A DNA stretch of 64,000 nt. Source: Phragmites australis (lineage: Eukaryota; Streptophyta; Magnoliopsida; Poales; Poaceae). Below are positions 45,701 to 57,561 of this stretch, one piece after another. The notes below the pieces were generated by a model. That model made no database searches and was not told the origin of the DNA. It saw only the letters and a list, made by a program, of their open reading frames with translations. Positions within the stretch are counted from its first letter, which is position 1. Each line of letters starts with the position of its first letter. The translations under genes were made by a program, and so were the position numbers. Where the stretch lies: contig NC_084943.1 in NCBI RefSeq assembly GCF_958298935.1, positions 5,962,001 to 6,026,000 on the forward strand. Reading direction: 5' to 3'.

Positions 45701-46050
45701 GCGGTATGTAGTAGACGGAGGTTAGCACTCGGTGTTGGTTGCCACGAGTAACACAGTGCCATGCCCAAGGATGTCAATAGTGGAGCCTTCACTAAACTTG
45801 ACGGAGCATGTGATGCCGGTGTCTAGCTCAGTGAAAGCCGCCCTATCACCCATCATGTAGTTCAATGCACCGGTGTCCAAGTACCAGGGGCGTCGGTTGT
45901 GTCTCCCTAGTTGCCAAGTTGATAATGAGCCTTCTCCTCATTCAAGAAGACTTGTGTCCTGATGAACTCAAATTCATCAATCATCGCCATCAGGAGCGCC
46001 GACTCCTCTTCCTTAGATTTGAGCAAGACTACCACATTCCCAACCGTAAA
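42790..46050 (-). pseudogene. Ty1/copia pol relic (protease, integrase, RT, RNase H)
   Basis: Reading right to left on the minus strand the order is copia-like. The protease is at about 45900-45700 (WTLVH, IGRLSLS, FSEGSTIDILGHGTVLLVAT). The GAG-pre-integrase is at 45630-45403 (WRWQARFGHLNVDSLRNLMH, HGMVRCLPMI). Integrase runs from 45350 to 44640 (QNDMVEQ, FWGEAVFMVVFILNSS, KPNLKKLDD, MLFIG, AYKVFDPIA in broken frames). RT is at 44187-43236 (VHLVVKGYVQRVGIDFSKVF, PLDITFAMGYLSQFMEALT-like). RNase H is at 43239-42961 (VMALSSCKAEYIAASTTTCQ, DNKSAIQL). Stops and frameshifts are common. Gag and the 5' LTR are absent beyond 46050. A 22-bp tandem repeat (45509-45552) adds another shift. Confidence 0.88.
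45509..45552 (-). repeat. 22-bp tandem duplication in the copia relic
   Basis: Two perfect adjacent copies of a unit starting GTGTCCACGTCAAGGCACGG (45509-45530 and 45531-45552). Being 22 bases long, it shifts the frame. Confidence 0.9.
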
Positions 46051-46066
46051 CCTCATAATTGTGCCA

Positions 46067-48162
46067 TGTTACCACAAAAATTATTCCATCATATTTTATC
46101 ATTGTTGCATAGGACCATTATCAATTTCATAGAGCAGTTATCATGATCAGCATCACAAAGAAAGGATAAGCATCTACCCTTCCATAACCCAAGCCATAAC
46201 TATGACAAGGATGATATGGGAAAACTAGGGTAAAGCCTAACTCTTGGGATTCCCGATAAAATTATTAGTATGCATGTTTGTAAAATAAAACATTTTAAAA
46301 ACTGGAATAAATATGATCAAGAACACAACTTTCCTTCATTGAACTCGATTGGATCCTTGAAATCTTGATCATGTAGTCCTTCTAGCTCCTCCAAAATATT
46401 GGTGTCTACTCACAACATACATGACAAAAGGCAATACATAAACACAAAGATTCAAAAAGAACCAAATATCACACAACAAACATCATGACATATAAGATCA
46501 GTCTTTTCTGAACAATCCGGCGAAAGAACGGATCAAAACGGAGCTACGGTTAACAAGTTATAATTTTTCTATAGATCAAAACAGATATAAAAAGATTAAC
46601 TATAGATGAAATTATGTTTCTAAGATTTTTCAAAGTCACCTATGATTTTCTAGGATTTTTCTAAAATTTTCTAGCGTTTATTTGAATTATGAAACTATAT
46701 AAAACTATTAAACATAATCAAATAAACCTATAAAACATTATTAGAAATTAACCTCCTAATTATTATTATTTTAGAATTATTTTTACACTAAAAATCTATT
46801 TATTGCGTAATATATACCAATTATGACATCAGCAGAACAATAAAACAAATAAAAGAAAAGGAAAGCTAACTGCGCTAGCTGACTCAACAACTTGCGCTGA
46901 CATGGCATGACACATCGCACAGATACGCCTACGTGGCTGGCACGTCATCATGCTGACTAGATTAAAATGAAGGGGTACGGGTGATCTAGTCCGCCGTTTA
47001 ATCTAGATCGGACGGCTGAGAGAGCACGACTCTCTCTCAACCAAGTGGCACGGCGGCGAAGACAACAGCCGTGGCCTAACCTTGATGACGAGCGGCGGAA
47101 CAAAAACATATGCTTGCAGGGAACTCACCTAGACTCTCGTTGAAGCTCGGGGAGATCTCTAACTAGGTCGGCGATGATACAAGGCAGCGGTAATCCTCAG
47201 CCAGCATTGTGCACGATGCTCCGGTGCTTAACGATAGTCAAACTCACCTCGGGAATCTTCCTTGCGCTCCTGCAATGCTGATGAACCCTTCGGCGACGGC
47301 AATTGGGCTACGATGACCGAGATCAAGGGCGACGACATTCTTCACTGGCGCGGCGACAACAAAGCTATGCAGCAGCTCTAGAACTCTAAACCGGCGACTA
47401 ATTTTTTGATGCTCTAGGGGAGGGGTCTCGGTTGCTTTATATACTCGGAAGAGATAGATATTGTGGGATGCTCGGACTCAATTTGAACGGCGATGACGGC
47501 AACTCAGACTCAATTTGAATTTGATCCCATTGGAGATAAGGCGATCTTCGACCGCGATCCTTGCACATCTGCTGCCAGCAAGCTTCTAGAAGATGTCCTC
47601 CTCCATATGCACGTTGGACTTGTCCCTTTCCCCATGGATAGCTTGGGTTTCCGTTGTGGCACAGTTCAATGATGCAAGAGAGAGAGAGAGAGAGAGGGAG
47701 AGGGAGCTGGAGGTAGGAGATAGTCGGGTGGGCCGTCTCACGGGTTGGGTTGTGGCCCAAAGAAAGAAGAGAGGAGAGGGATGAGCCGACCGGACTACTC
47801 GACTGGGTTGGAGGGTTTCGGCCTAGAACATCCTTTCTATTTTCTTTTTCCTTTTCTGTTTCTCACACACACACGCGCGCGCGCGCGCGCACACACACAC
47901 ACACACACATATATAACTGGTTGGCTGATTATGTGAGCTAATATTAGAATATATATATCAGCCAACCAGTTATATATATATATACTTATAAGAAAATCGA
48001 CCTCCATATATACATATGATTATGCAATATAACACACATACACACGTATATGTGTATATGCATAAAGGCACACATACACACTCATTTAATTTTGCAAAAC
48101 TCTTTTTATTCCCTTAGAAAAAAGTTTTTAATTTACTTTGTTTTGAAGATTTGGGTGCTACA
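46067..48162 (-). mobile_element. LTR-like block in reverse, gypsy-type layout
   Basis: On the minus strand a start TGTAGCACCCAAATCTTC at 48162 resembles Tekay-type LTR beginnings. It is followed by a CA/GC microsatellite and hairpin (47869-47977), GA repeats (about 47677-47705), a TATA-like GAGTATATAAAGC near 47440, GC-rich sequence and a long AT-rich part (46200-46900) with CCTAGAAAATCATAGG-like words. The proposed far end (TGTTACC at 46067 on the plus strand) has no TSD partner, so the limits are provisional. The numerous frames over the microsatellites are not genes. Confidence 0.45.
47909..47977. repeat. Perfect 21-bp inverted repeat beside a CA/GC tract
   Basis: The left arm at 47909-47929 (containing AACTGGTTGGCTGAT) and the right arm at 47957-47977 (containing ATCAGCCAACCAGTT) are exact reverse complements over 21 bases, with a 27-base spacer. 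Immediately before it lies an alternating CA/CG/CA purine-pyrimidine tract (47869-47908), a sequence type that can form Z-DNA. Confidence 0.9.
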
Positions 48163-49539
48163 GCTTCCCTCGTGCAGGTGTTGGAGACCGGGGAGGCTTC
48201 AAGTCGAAGAAGCATGTCGGGCATCGCCTTGCTCTATTGATGGGGAGGTGTAGGTAGTCGATTTACTCTATGGATGGGAATGGGGATGTTGTCGGGTGTC
48301 GGCTTCCTCTATGGATGGGGATGGGTAGGTGTTGAGCATCAGCTTGTTCCTTGGATGGGGATGACAAGGCGTTGGTGGGGTGAAAGTGGAACTACGAGGT
48401 ACAACCGCGAGGTGGGCCCTATATGTCACAACGGAGGAAGGGCAGACACACCATCACTACCAACTAGGTTTTTCTAAGTAGTATAGAAAAAAGTTTATGA
48501 GAAATAAGGTTTTGCCCACGTATCCATCGTCCATTACTCGTGACAAACGAAAGCGAACAAACAATCTCTTCTGGTAAAGCCTGTTACCCAGTTCACACGT
48601 CTCATGTTAAGTGTTTAATCCACCCTTCTCCTTCCTCCCTCGCCTCGCTCGTCCTTGTTTGTCCCCCGAATTCATCCCGCACAATCCCAAATTTCTTCTC
48701 CTCTTCCTCGCAACCCGTTTGACCTCACCATTGGTGACTCAGACAATAATCTTGCGCGAGCCGCCATTGTCCTCCTTCTCTTATTCTTCCTCCTCTTTCT
48801 TCTCTTCCCCTTTGCTGCACTGGCTTGGCATGGTGTGGAGTGGAGGGTGAGATCCATCGGGACCTCGACTGTCTCTGTCATCTGTTGGTAAGCAACCATA
48901 GCCTACTCTTGTTCTATTCATGGAGTTAGTTTTGTTTCATGGAATTTCCTCTTCTTTGGTGTCGCTACAGGCACTCAAACCCAAATCTTTCTTCCTTTCC
49001 ATTCATGTAGTGTGGATTCACTTGCCATGTGCGTGTTACCTTATAAATCTAATCTACCCATTCATTGTTCGAATCTCAATAGATACCATCAGACTAAGGC
49101 CTTATTTGTTTCGGATTGTAAAAACTGGATTGCGATCAAAATCCAAAAACTGAAACAAACAGCTGGATTGTAAAAGTTGGATTGTGATCACAATACAAAA
49201 GCTGAAATAAATAGCTGGTTGTAAAAGTTGGATTGTTACAATCCAACACTCAGATTGTAACAATCCAGCAATCCGTCTTCCACCAGAATGTAACAATTCA
49301 CAATCTAGCTTTTACAATCCAGATTCTCATAATTCACAATCTACAAACTGTTTTTTATAATCTTCAGTTAAAACAAATAGACCCTTAGTTGCTACACTGA
49401 GCTTTGTGCCTTAAAAAAAGTGGTGACTCAAGGAAGATTTTGCTATCTGGTTGGAAACCAAGCTCGCGAGAAAACGTAAGATCAGAAATGCGCTTTCATT
49501 TCTTCCAATGCGAAGAACAAAATGTTTTCAGCTCCCTCC
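48163..49539. other. Upstream region of the FRS gene
   Basis: No protein gene is recognised. The pyrimidine-rich stretch 48600-48890 with CTTCCTCCCTCGCCTCGC and a good splice donor TTG|GTAAGC at about 48889 resembles a plant 5' leader exon and could be an alternative first exon of the FRS gene. Its plus frames lack motifs. A MITE lies at 49094-49388. Confidence 0.35.
49094..49388. mobile_element. MITE upstream of the FRS gene
   Basis: The ends CTAAGGCCTTATTTGTTT and (reverse complement of the right end) CTAAGGGTCTATTTGTTTT are inverted repeats. The interior consists of about three tandem copies of a 55-bp unit starting GGATTGTAAAA. The TSD is unclear because CTAAGG is part of the inversion. 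It is Tourist- or hAT-like. Confidence 0.65.
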
Positions 49540-50129
49540 GGCGCAATGGACCGAATAGAGAGACAGGAAGAGGCAAAGGGATAGAAATCCATCCCCAGAT
49601 CCCATCGACCCCCAAATCCTTCTGAGCAGGATCGAGCGGAAGGCGGGCAGCCAGGCGGAAGCGGAAGGAGCACAGACAGAGGGGTGAGAGCACGGGCGGC
49701 AGCGCCTGGACGGACGCCGTGGATCTCGTCGACGACGTTGGGAGGGTAAGCTCTCTGCTTGGACGGACGCCGTGGATCTCGGCGACGACGCTGAGTGGTG
49801 AAGCATCGCGGGTGGCGATGCTTTGCGGGCTTGCGTGAAGGGCGCGCGCAACGAGCTCAGGCGTCCGATTTCCTGCGCCTGAGCCTGAGCTCGGTTGCCT
49901 GAGTCAGGCAGCACATCAGGACACTAACCAAACAAGCCCTTAGTGCCCAAGGTTTGGATTGAGCTTGTTTTTGGAAAAGATTTGCGGGTTCAACTGAAAC
50001 CCACCTTGCCTAGTGACATTGAGGAGTGTGCGGCCTTCATGTCTACCGATCTTTAGTTTTAGCAGCAATGAACTGTGTGACTGCGATAGATGGATGTTTA
50101 AAGTAGATCTTTGATACATATCGATTGTG
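49540..50129 (+). promoter_or_regulatory. FRS 5' leader with intron and upstream ORF
   Basis: A GC-rich leader (about 49560-49745) ends TTGGGAGG followed by donor GTAAGC at 49746. An acceptor TTTTAGCAG lies at 50065, giving a plausible 320-base leader intron. The last leader part (50066-50129) contains a short upstream ORF, ATG at 50068 and TAG at 50104-50106 (12 residues), 23 bases before the main ATG. A 30-base unit (GGACGGACGCCGTGGATCTC plus flank) is duplicated at 49708 and 49761, on either side of the donor. The leader assignment is inferred from splice signals, not from a transcript. Confidence 0.5.
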
Positions 50130-52656
50130 ATGGAGGGTGCAAGGACTGAAGGCGATGAGCTTATTGCCGATTATGCTGATTGCCTCATGTCCCTGGACAC
50201 CAACGCACGGTCCAGCCAGAATGATAGTCTTATTCTTGGAGCTCCTATTGTGGAAGGGGCAACGGCAACTTCGGTTGGAGGCACAACAGAGCAGGATGTC
50301 GTGAATGATTTTGCTCCAGCTGAGGACCCGAAGGAACCAGTGCTTGGTATGACCTTTGAATCGGACGAGGATGCAAAGGCCTTCTATAATGAGTATGCCA
50401 GGCACCTTGGCTTCCCCTTCCGTGTCGGCAGGTCTCGGCGTGCCAAGGGGACGGAGGAGGTTGTCGTCATGAAAAGGTTTGTATGCTCGAGGGAAGGCAG
50501 TTACAAGAAGAAGCAGCCATCGTCAGATGAGGCTACAAGGAAGCGTGAGAGAATGTCTATGCGGGAAGGTTGCAATGCTATGATGGAGGTGGTTAGGGAG
50601 TCAGATCATTGGGTTGTCTCCAAGCTTGAGAAGGCTCACAACCATGACCTTGGCACTTGTAGCAAGGTCGGGTATCTTCGCGCAAGAGGTTTGCTTTGTG
50701 CCTCTGAGAAGGTCGCTATGGTGAGCCCTGATGGGATGGTGCTTCTTAGGCAGAATGTTCTTGGGGAAGGAGGAGACGCGCAGGGCCTCCTTGATTATCT
50801 CAAGAAGATGCAAGCCAATGACCCTGCTTTCTTCCATGCCATACAGGTTGACAAGAATGGCTGTGTGGTGAATGTTTTCTGGGCTGATTCTAGGGCCAAA
50901 GCAGCTTATCGGCATTTTGGTGATGCTGTCACATTCGACACGACGTACAAGAAGAACAAGTATATGATGCCCTTTGTTACATTCTCGGGAGTCAACCATC
51001 ATCTGCAGCCTGTTATTTTCGGATGTGCATTGCTTATGGAAGAGACTGAGTTCTCATTTATTTGGCTGTTTGAAACGTGGCTAGCGGCAATGGGAGGGAA
51101 GGCACCATGCTCATTAGTCACTGACCAAAACAGGGCCATGAAGGCTGCAGTTGGAAAGCTTTTTCCAGATTCCTGTCACCGTTTCTGCAAGTGGAATATT
51201 TTGAGTAGAACCAAGCAGAAACTAACCCATGTATACACAGAGCATCCAACCCTACGAGATGAGCTTGAAAGCTGTGTTCTTCAGTCTGAAACAATCTCTA
51301 CATTCGAAACAACTTGGACCTCAATCATTGAAAAATATGACTTGAGAAAGAATTCATGGCTTCAAGCAATATACAATATCCGCCAAAAATGGGTTCCCTT
51401 GTACTTGATGGATACATTCTTTGCAGACGTATCCCCCACACTGAAAAAAGAAACCATGAATGATTTCTACAAGAAGTATTTCAATACAAAAACAACGCTT
51501 GAAGTTTTTCTTAATCAATTTGATTCGAGGGTGGCAAGCCGATACGAGGATGAAGCAAAAGCAGATATGGATGATTACTTAAATAAGGCAACTACAAAAA
51601 CTGCATCGCTAATAGAAAAACAGGCAGCAAACACCTACACCAAAGCAGTCTTCAGTAAGTTTCAGGAGGAATTTACAGAGTCCTTGGGGTATATCATTCA
51701 GAAAACTAAAGATGGCTGCATAAGCAAATACAGCATCACAAAAGATGAAGATCCATCAGACACATTCTACGTGACTTATAATGCTTCCAATAAGATGGCA
51801 AACTGTAGTTGCAAGTACTTTGAGTTCTCAGGTATTTTATGCCGTCATATTCTTGGAGTATACATAATAGTTGATCCCCGTACACTTCCACCTGATTACT
51901 TTTTGAAACGTTGGACAAGGAAGGCTAGAGATGATGATGATTTGTTAGAAGATAGCAGCAATAACCAGCATGAGGATGCTTCTTGGTCCATTACAAGCCG
52001 TTACAATGTCCTATGTGCTGATGCCATGAGATGTGCTGAGAAAGGGTCTGGATCAGAGGCAGTCTACAAAGCAGCAAAAGATATCATACAGAAGGCATAC
52101 GAAGAGATTGTTGCTTATGAAAGATATCCTGGTAGGGGATCTCAAAGGGATGCTATAAACATCAACGAGGATGTCACAATACATGATGCGATGAATGATC
52201 AATCTATGCCAGATTCTGGACGAAAGGTACGCTTAATATTAGACCATAAATCCATCAGGAGAATCATATTCTTTCCAACATGATTCATTGCTACGAGTGC
52301 TAGGTTGGTAGATGGTACTGATTATTACTTGTTTTCCTTAATTGCCGAAAATGAGTCCTGGAGTTTAATTTATTTCATTTACTTGTGTACTTCCTAATTA
52401 AAAAAAAATGTAAACATAAGGTGGATTGTGTTTTCAACCTGGTGACATGAGCAGGACATGTCTCATTAAACATTACTATTTCTCCCGCCCCCCCCTCCTG
52501 GTGGTAACTACACGGAATGGTAGAATGTTCTTTCTGGTGTGCATATATTAACTCTCCTTGTCAGAAGCTACACAAAGAATGATACATTTTTGTTTGCCAT
52601 TTCAGGTGACTAATCTATTAGGCCAGTTTCTTGGTTCCTCTTGGTCTCCAGTCTGA
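50130..52656 (+). CDS. FAR1-related sequence (FRS) protein, domesticated MULE transposase
   Basis: FRS/FAR1 proteins derive from MULE transposases and act as nuclear transcription factors, the founding members FHY3/FAR1 in phytochrome A signalling. Exon 1 (50130-52226) encodes 699 residues. It has a FAR1-type zinc-binding DNA-binding domain at about 80-172 (AFYNEYARHLGFPFRVGRSR, Cys119, Cys148, His170, His172), a MULE transposase core at about 265-356 (FDTTYKKNKYMMPF with Asp270, VTDQNRAMKAAVG with Asp332, CHRFCKWNI) and a SWIM zinc finger CxCx9CxH at 559-573. A donor AAG|GTACGC at 52227 and acceptor TTTCAG at 52605 join in phase 0 to a short exon (52606-52656, VTNLLGQFLGSSWSPV, stop), giving 715 residues. 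Reading through the intron would give a different 18-residue tail ending at 52283. The start is the first ATG (50130), preceded in frame by GTG. No frame damage is seen. Confidence 0.9.
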
Positions 52657-54950
52657 TGTTTTTTGGTCATTTCTTGGAGGTGGCAATGCAATTTACCAAC
52701 ATCATGTGCTGTCATGGGTGGCATGCAATATCTACTTTGAATTGGCTAGCAGAGAAGCATTTAGACTTTTAAAATGAAATGGGTTTCCATGAGATGGTAA
52801 ATAGAAATTAGTGTTAGCACTATGCAACGTTATCGTGCAACATAAAGTTTTCCTGAGTAATGAAAATGTTTCAACTTCCAGAATGTTCTCCACTTGACTG
52901 TGTTGAGAACATGCGCAATTTTGTGTGAAGATGGCTCGATCACCTCTGAACATAGTCAAGTCTTTTTTGCTTCAATAAGATCTTCATATGTTGCTGCCTG
53001 TATGCCTGAAGCTACTAAAGGTAAGCATGTGTTACATCAAATTGTTTGATACTCAGGTTTTAGATTTCTTTTCATATAGGAGGGAAAAGTCCATCTGTGG
53101 ACCCTCAACTCTTCCTCTGGCTTATTTTCCGTCCCTCCCTCACGAGCAACACCATTTAGCACATGTCCCCCAAATGTGAACCAGTGCATGATTACACCCA
53201 AGGCCAGTTTTGTGGGTAGTTTTGAGTGATGCTGTAGCCACATCATCATTTTAGCCATGTCATCTGCTATATCATCAACCTGGACCCACATGTCAGTATC
53301 ACTAACAATAAATACACAAGAAAAGGGTTAATAATGCAAATCAGACTGCCTATTTGTCTTACCAGTGAACCACAACAATGTTCTTGCTTTGTTTATTAGC
53401 ATGCGGCTCACTCATTTACTTCAACATTTTGTGCAAACTGCACCGTTTACGTGTGCATACTATGTGAGGATCAAGTAGCATCAACAACAACAAGCCAACT
53501 TTTCAATGAGTGGGATGCAAATGCCATACTAGAACAAAAAGAGCGTGAGATTAAGCAACTGTGTATGTTGCAGTAAGCGGTCCATTTAGGACCCTTAAGC
53601 ACTTAGCACATGCACTCATATGAAGCGTGAGCGGAAGGGTGGTGCTTAGGCTTAATCGGACACTTATTTCACTTTTTATTACAGTGGCCTAGGACCGAGC
53701 TTTGAATATGTTCGTTGATGAGGGCGAATATTAGACTTCTAGAAGAGCTGTGGTTCCATGGATGGACATTTTCCTTTCATATATGCCGGACCCACACTCT
53801 CTTGTTGTAACAACTTACTGAATGTCTACAATATTTTCATGTCAGTATCGCGCAAAGATGGATCGCTACTTGGTTTTCATGACGAAAAAAGATTAAAAAC
53901 TTAAAAAATTGATTTTTTGGAAAAGGGACGGAATATTTCTCAAAGAGAACATTATATGATTTTATTAGTTGTCAGTATTTAAATGGAGGGAAGTTCTTGC
54001 TTTGTCAAAACTGACTCTGTAGAGAAACAAGTGGCATTGGTGGGATTGAATGGTGAACTTTTATCTTTATTCTACTCTGATGCATGTTGACGAACCATTT
54101 TTGACCAAAGTGAGTCGCTAGAGATATGTTCTTCTGATGAATGATTTTCTAATGCATCTATGTCGGCAGTTTAGAAATTTCAAATATAATTCTCATGTGT
54201 CTATGCTGGAACTTGATCCAGTAAAATCCTGATTATCTGGTGTCTACGTTTTGCAGGATGACGTGGCAACAATACGGAGTTGGAACATTGCAAGCAACTT
54301 GGGTGATTGGGTCAGATAAATTTGATAACAGAAAAGCATCTATGAGTCCCAACTTTCTTCATTGAGATCGGCACCTATTATGGCTGGCGGTTCAGTTACC
54401 ATTCGTATCAACGGTTGTAGCCTCCAAGATTCTAGCTGTCCAGAAAGCAGGACTGCAAGTTCAATGGCAAAATGCGCTGGGTGGCATCAAACTACATTCT
54501 GTGCAACTTAAATGTGCTTAAGCCTAACCTTAGATGTCAATGGAAACTGAATTTTGATGGACAAGCAGTCAAGAAAGGATCACATCAGCGGCAGGAAGTA
54601 AAGCAGTGCAAAATATGCCGATGTTATCCACAGATTGGGATTGTAGAGTTCTTTTGGGGTATTTAACAACTGCGAAGTAAGATCTAGTGTTGCGGTTCAT
54701 GAGCAACCAAACTTGTAGCAACCGGAGAGGGCAGTATTTTGATTTTGCATTTGTGTTGTCTTCTCATTTTGTAACGGAAGGCGACAGGGACCTGCTGCAT
54801 CAGTTAGTTAGTAGCACGAATCATCTATTGATGCATTGGTGTTACTCAGAGAACTTGTGAGGGATTTTTGTCACAGTAACTACCTCCCCTTGCAAACATT
54901 TTACTTGTTCTGGGTGGAGAAAAATGACATATTGGAAATCTAAAAACCGA
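52657..54950 (+). other. FRS 3' region and downstream sequence
   Basis: No further coding exon is recognised. An acceptor-like TTTTGCAG at about 54255 followed by 700 bases of mixed sequence suggests a spliced 3' UTR. Between about 53080 and 53335 a segment starting GGGAAAAGTCCATCTGTGGA resembles a dispersed grass repeat with ends of the type GGGAAAAGTCCA, but its right end was not matched. Frames at 52988-53179 and 54472-54666 have no motif. Confidence 0.4.
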
Positions 54951-55049
54951 TGCAGATTAGAAATTGACTGCGTTCCAATTTCTTATTGGTTCTCCCTCAT
55001 CTGTGCACGTTTGCTTATATGCGCATGGTGTTACAACAGGATTTAAAAT

Positions 55050-55766
55050 CTAAAAATCCCCTCTTTTCTTTACATGGAACAGTACAACTGAATTCTGTAG
55101 ATTGCCCTGGGGAACTTTAAGCGTGAATCGAACTTTGGCCTTCAACGGCACCTCCTTTGTACTGCAGCTACCATCTCCAACCTACATGCCAGATTTTGCA
55201 TCAGTGTATTCAAGTGTTCCAGTAGAAAGATAGAAACAATTATTACTGATAATTGAATAAACACTAAGCACGTTCGGTCCAAGAAATGCTAGAAACAGCA
55301 GAAAAGGTGTTCACTTATCTGTATGCGGCTCAGCTGTTAGGACAAAAATGTGAGTGGATGCCTTACCCAAAGACATACCCATCCAAGCCTGTTATCTGAC
55401 TCATAACCAGCTTTCCACTTGAGATGCTTATTAGCCTTGTGTTTGAAGACAGTACCCCAGTAGTTTGTGCCAAAATTGTACCAATAGCTCGCAATAATAA
55501 TAAGTATTATAAGTTCCATGAGCATAAAATGTGAGCAATATTCGCCAAGTTCCACATAGATCTTAGTGTCCAGACTTTAAAGCTATGCAACCGATCTGGG
55601 GGGTAGGTGTACGGGGCATTATATCTGAATTTCAATACAAATTTGCCCATAGTTGAAAACATTGTAGTCACCTCAACTTGTCTGAAGGAGTTAATTGGCG
55701 CTTGAATGCGAAGGGTAGCGAATTGGATGGTAAAGAGATGCTGGGAATAAACAATATCTCTTCATC
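55050..55766 (-). CDS. OEP37: Outer envelope pore protein 37, last three exons
   Basis: Three minus-strand exons with consistent splice phases spell the C-terminus of OEP37, a beta-barrel cation-selective channel of the chloroplast outer envelope. Exon A (55766-55672) reads DEEILFIPSISLPSNSLPFA and FKRQLTPSDKL, ending AG|GTGACT. Exon B (55487-55367) reads YWYNFGTNYWGTVFKHKANK and HLKWKAGYESDNRLGWVCLW, donor GTAAGG. Exon C (55181-55050) reads VGDGSCSTKEVPLKAKVRFT, LKVPQGNLQNS and VVLFHVKKRGDF, then TAG. Joining A and B restores the Ser of DKLSYWYNF, as in the Arabidopsis protein as I remember it. About 115 of roughly 340 residues are present. The acceptor before exon B (TTGCGAG) is weak. Upstream exons are missing, and LTR sequence begins near 55.9 kb. 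So it is either a gene whose intron holds transposons and continues past 64 kb, or a truncated copy. It faces the FRS gene tail to tail. Confidence 0.85.
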
Positions 55767-55879
55767 CTATAAATACAAATTACCGAGCCATTGTGAGTGG
55801 CACAGAGCAAATATCAATGGAACAAAGCTAGCCAAGAGAAACTGTAAGGAGATCAGTGATATTACAAGAGGAGTGAATT

Positions 55880-56810
55880 AGGATATTTAAAATTTAATTG
55901 GCTGTAAAAGTTTTACAAGATAAATCTATATTAAATTTTATCTAAATATGTTCTAGATTTAACCAGTGTGTCTACTCTACCACTCAAAAGAGTTTTGCAA
56001 CTTACTATAGTTTTGCAACCTACTATAGTCAATCCTAGCAAAATATCTATGAAGATAAATACACAAAGGTAGATTGATAGTATGTAAATGCGGAAATGTA
56101 AATAATATAGAGAGAGCAAACTCAGAAATGATTTTTATCATGTGATATCGATGGCATAAACGCCACCCCTAGTCCACGTTGGAGCTTCACCAAGGATATG
56201 CTCCCGGTCGGCACCCAGTCACGACTCTTGAGCCACCAAGCTAAGGCCTCAAGCCGGATGAGCTACTAAGCCACTAAGGCAAGGTTTCACCAATAGCCTC
56301 TCTTCTGATCACTTGCCGCCATGATCACTTCGGAGCTTAAGCTACAAAGACAAGGGTCTCTGTATCCCCGCACAATCGTTTTGCCGCCACTTCACACTAA
56401 GTCAAAGGGTCAACAAGCTTACTAACAAGTCACCAAGACTCCAAGGTACTGTTGTATCTCTTGGTACAATCTAGGATCACTCCTTGGTCCCTTCTTTAAG
56501 CTGCAACACATAACTACAACTCACTCTAGGCCCTAAGCACTAAACACTCTCTAATCTTGTGTTTAATCGCCTTAGATTATCACTTTAAACACTTCGGTGG
56601 CTTGGATATCTTCTTAAATATGTATAAGCTTCCTCTAGACTCTAGCAGCATGTCACACCTTCAAATGACTAAGTGGAGAGGTATTTATAGCCTCAAACCC
56701 TCAAACTAGCCGTTAACCCAAGGCTCAGAAAATTGTTAACATCGGATGATCCAATGATAACAGTAGTATTAACACCAGATATTTGACAATCTTAAACCCT
56801 AAACCAGCAT
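55880..56810 (-). mobile_element. LTR relic in reverse, same family as 63.1-64.0 kb
   Basis: On the minus strand a TATA-like GCTATAAATACCTCTCCACT (about 56690) is followed by GAGTCTAGAGGAAGCTTATA, GTTTAAAGTGAT, GAGTGAGTTGTAG, GTTGCAGCTTAAAGAAGGGA and GAGTCTTGGTGACTTGTTAG. The same series occurs at 63.3-63.05 kb. Upstream (56740-56800) are diverged ATCGGATGATCCAATGAT-type palindromes. The segment further on (56400-56150) has GATATCGATGGCATAAACGC in plus orientation. The left edge meets the truncated OEP37 gene. No TSD was found. Confidence 0.6.
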
Positions 56811-57061
56811 GACAACATTCTGTTTAACTTGCCCCATTGTATTGTTGCTACACTTTACAACTTGACAATATTCACTTAACCACCATGACGGCTTTTTGGT
56901 TGACTGCCTTGTCGAGCTGCCTCCTCTCCTACTCCTGATTTCTCCTCTTTACAAATCGAGGAAGTTTCTATGATCATGCTTTTGTGTTATTTTTGTTCAT
57001 GAAAACTTTGAAATAGAGCGTACAGTTTTGGATCCTTCTTCTGAAGCAGGGAAACATACCA
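56811..57061. other. Short spacer, no gene
   Basis: Anonymous sequence between the LTR relic and the CACTA element. Confidence 0.35.
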
Positions 57062-57525
57062 CACTACCATAGAAAGGGTTATTCGTGCCTTCTCTTCACT
57101 GCCGGTTCAAAAATAACCTATAGTGATAACATGTCACTATGATTCGTACGCTTTAGCCGCACATAAAAAGCTAAGCCAGCACGAAACCGGCGATTATAGT
57201 GATTAACTCTGCCGGTTAGTAATGTGAACTGATAGTGATACATCACTGCCAATTAATGTTAAGAATAGGCAGTGATATTAAAATTGCCACTGCTGGTTCT
57301 AGCTAGGAACCATCACTTCACTACCGATTCATAATAAATACCGGCAGTGATATTAGCTCATCAAAATACGTGCCTTTTATAACCAGTAGTGATAATGGAT
57401 ATCACTGTTAGTTTTGTTTACGAACTGACAGTGATACTGTACGGCTTCTGTGCACGACTGCTCGGCTTCCTAGCGACTTTAAATGTCACTCTCTCTCTCT
57501 CTCTCTCTCATGCGCTCTTGCTCCC

Positions 57526-57561
<36 letters not shown>

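Noticed and set aside
47437..47941. Several overlapping frames around 47.4-47.9 kb
   Set aside because: They run through GA, CA and CG microsatellites and GC-rich LTR-like DNA, with no motif.
49388..49942. Possible second MITE ending CCAAACAAGCCCTTAG
   Set aside because: Only one convincing end was seen. The other would have to be shared with the neighbouring MITE and no TSD fits.
50601..51002. 133-codon minus frame inside the FRS gene
   Set aside because: Antisense shadow of a well-supported coding exon.
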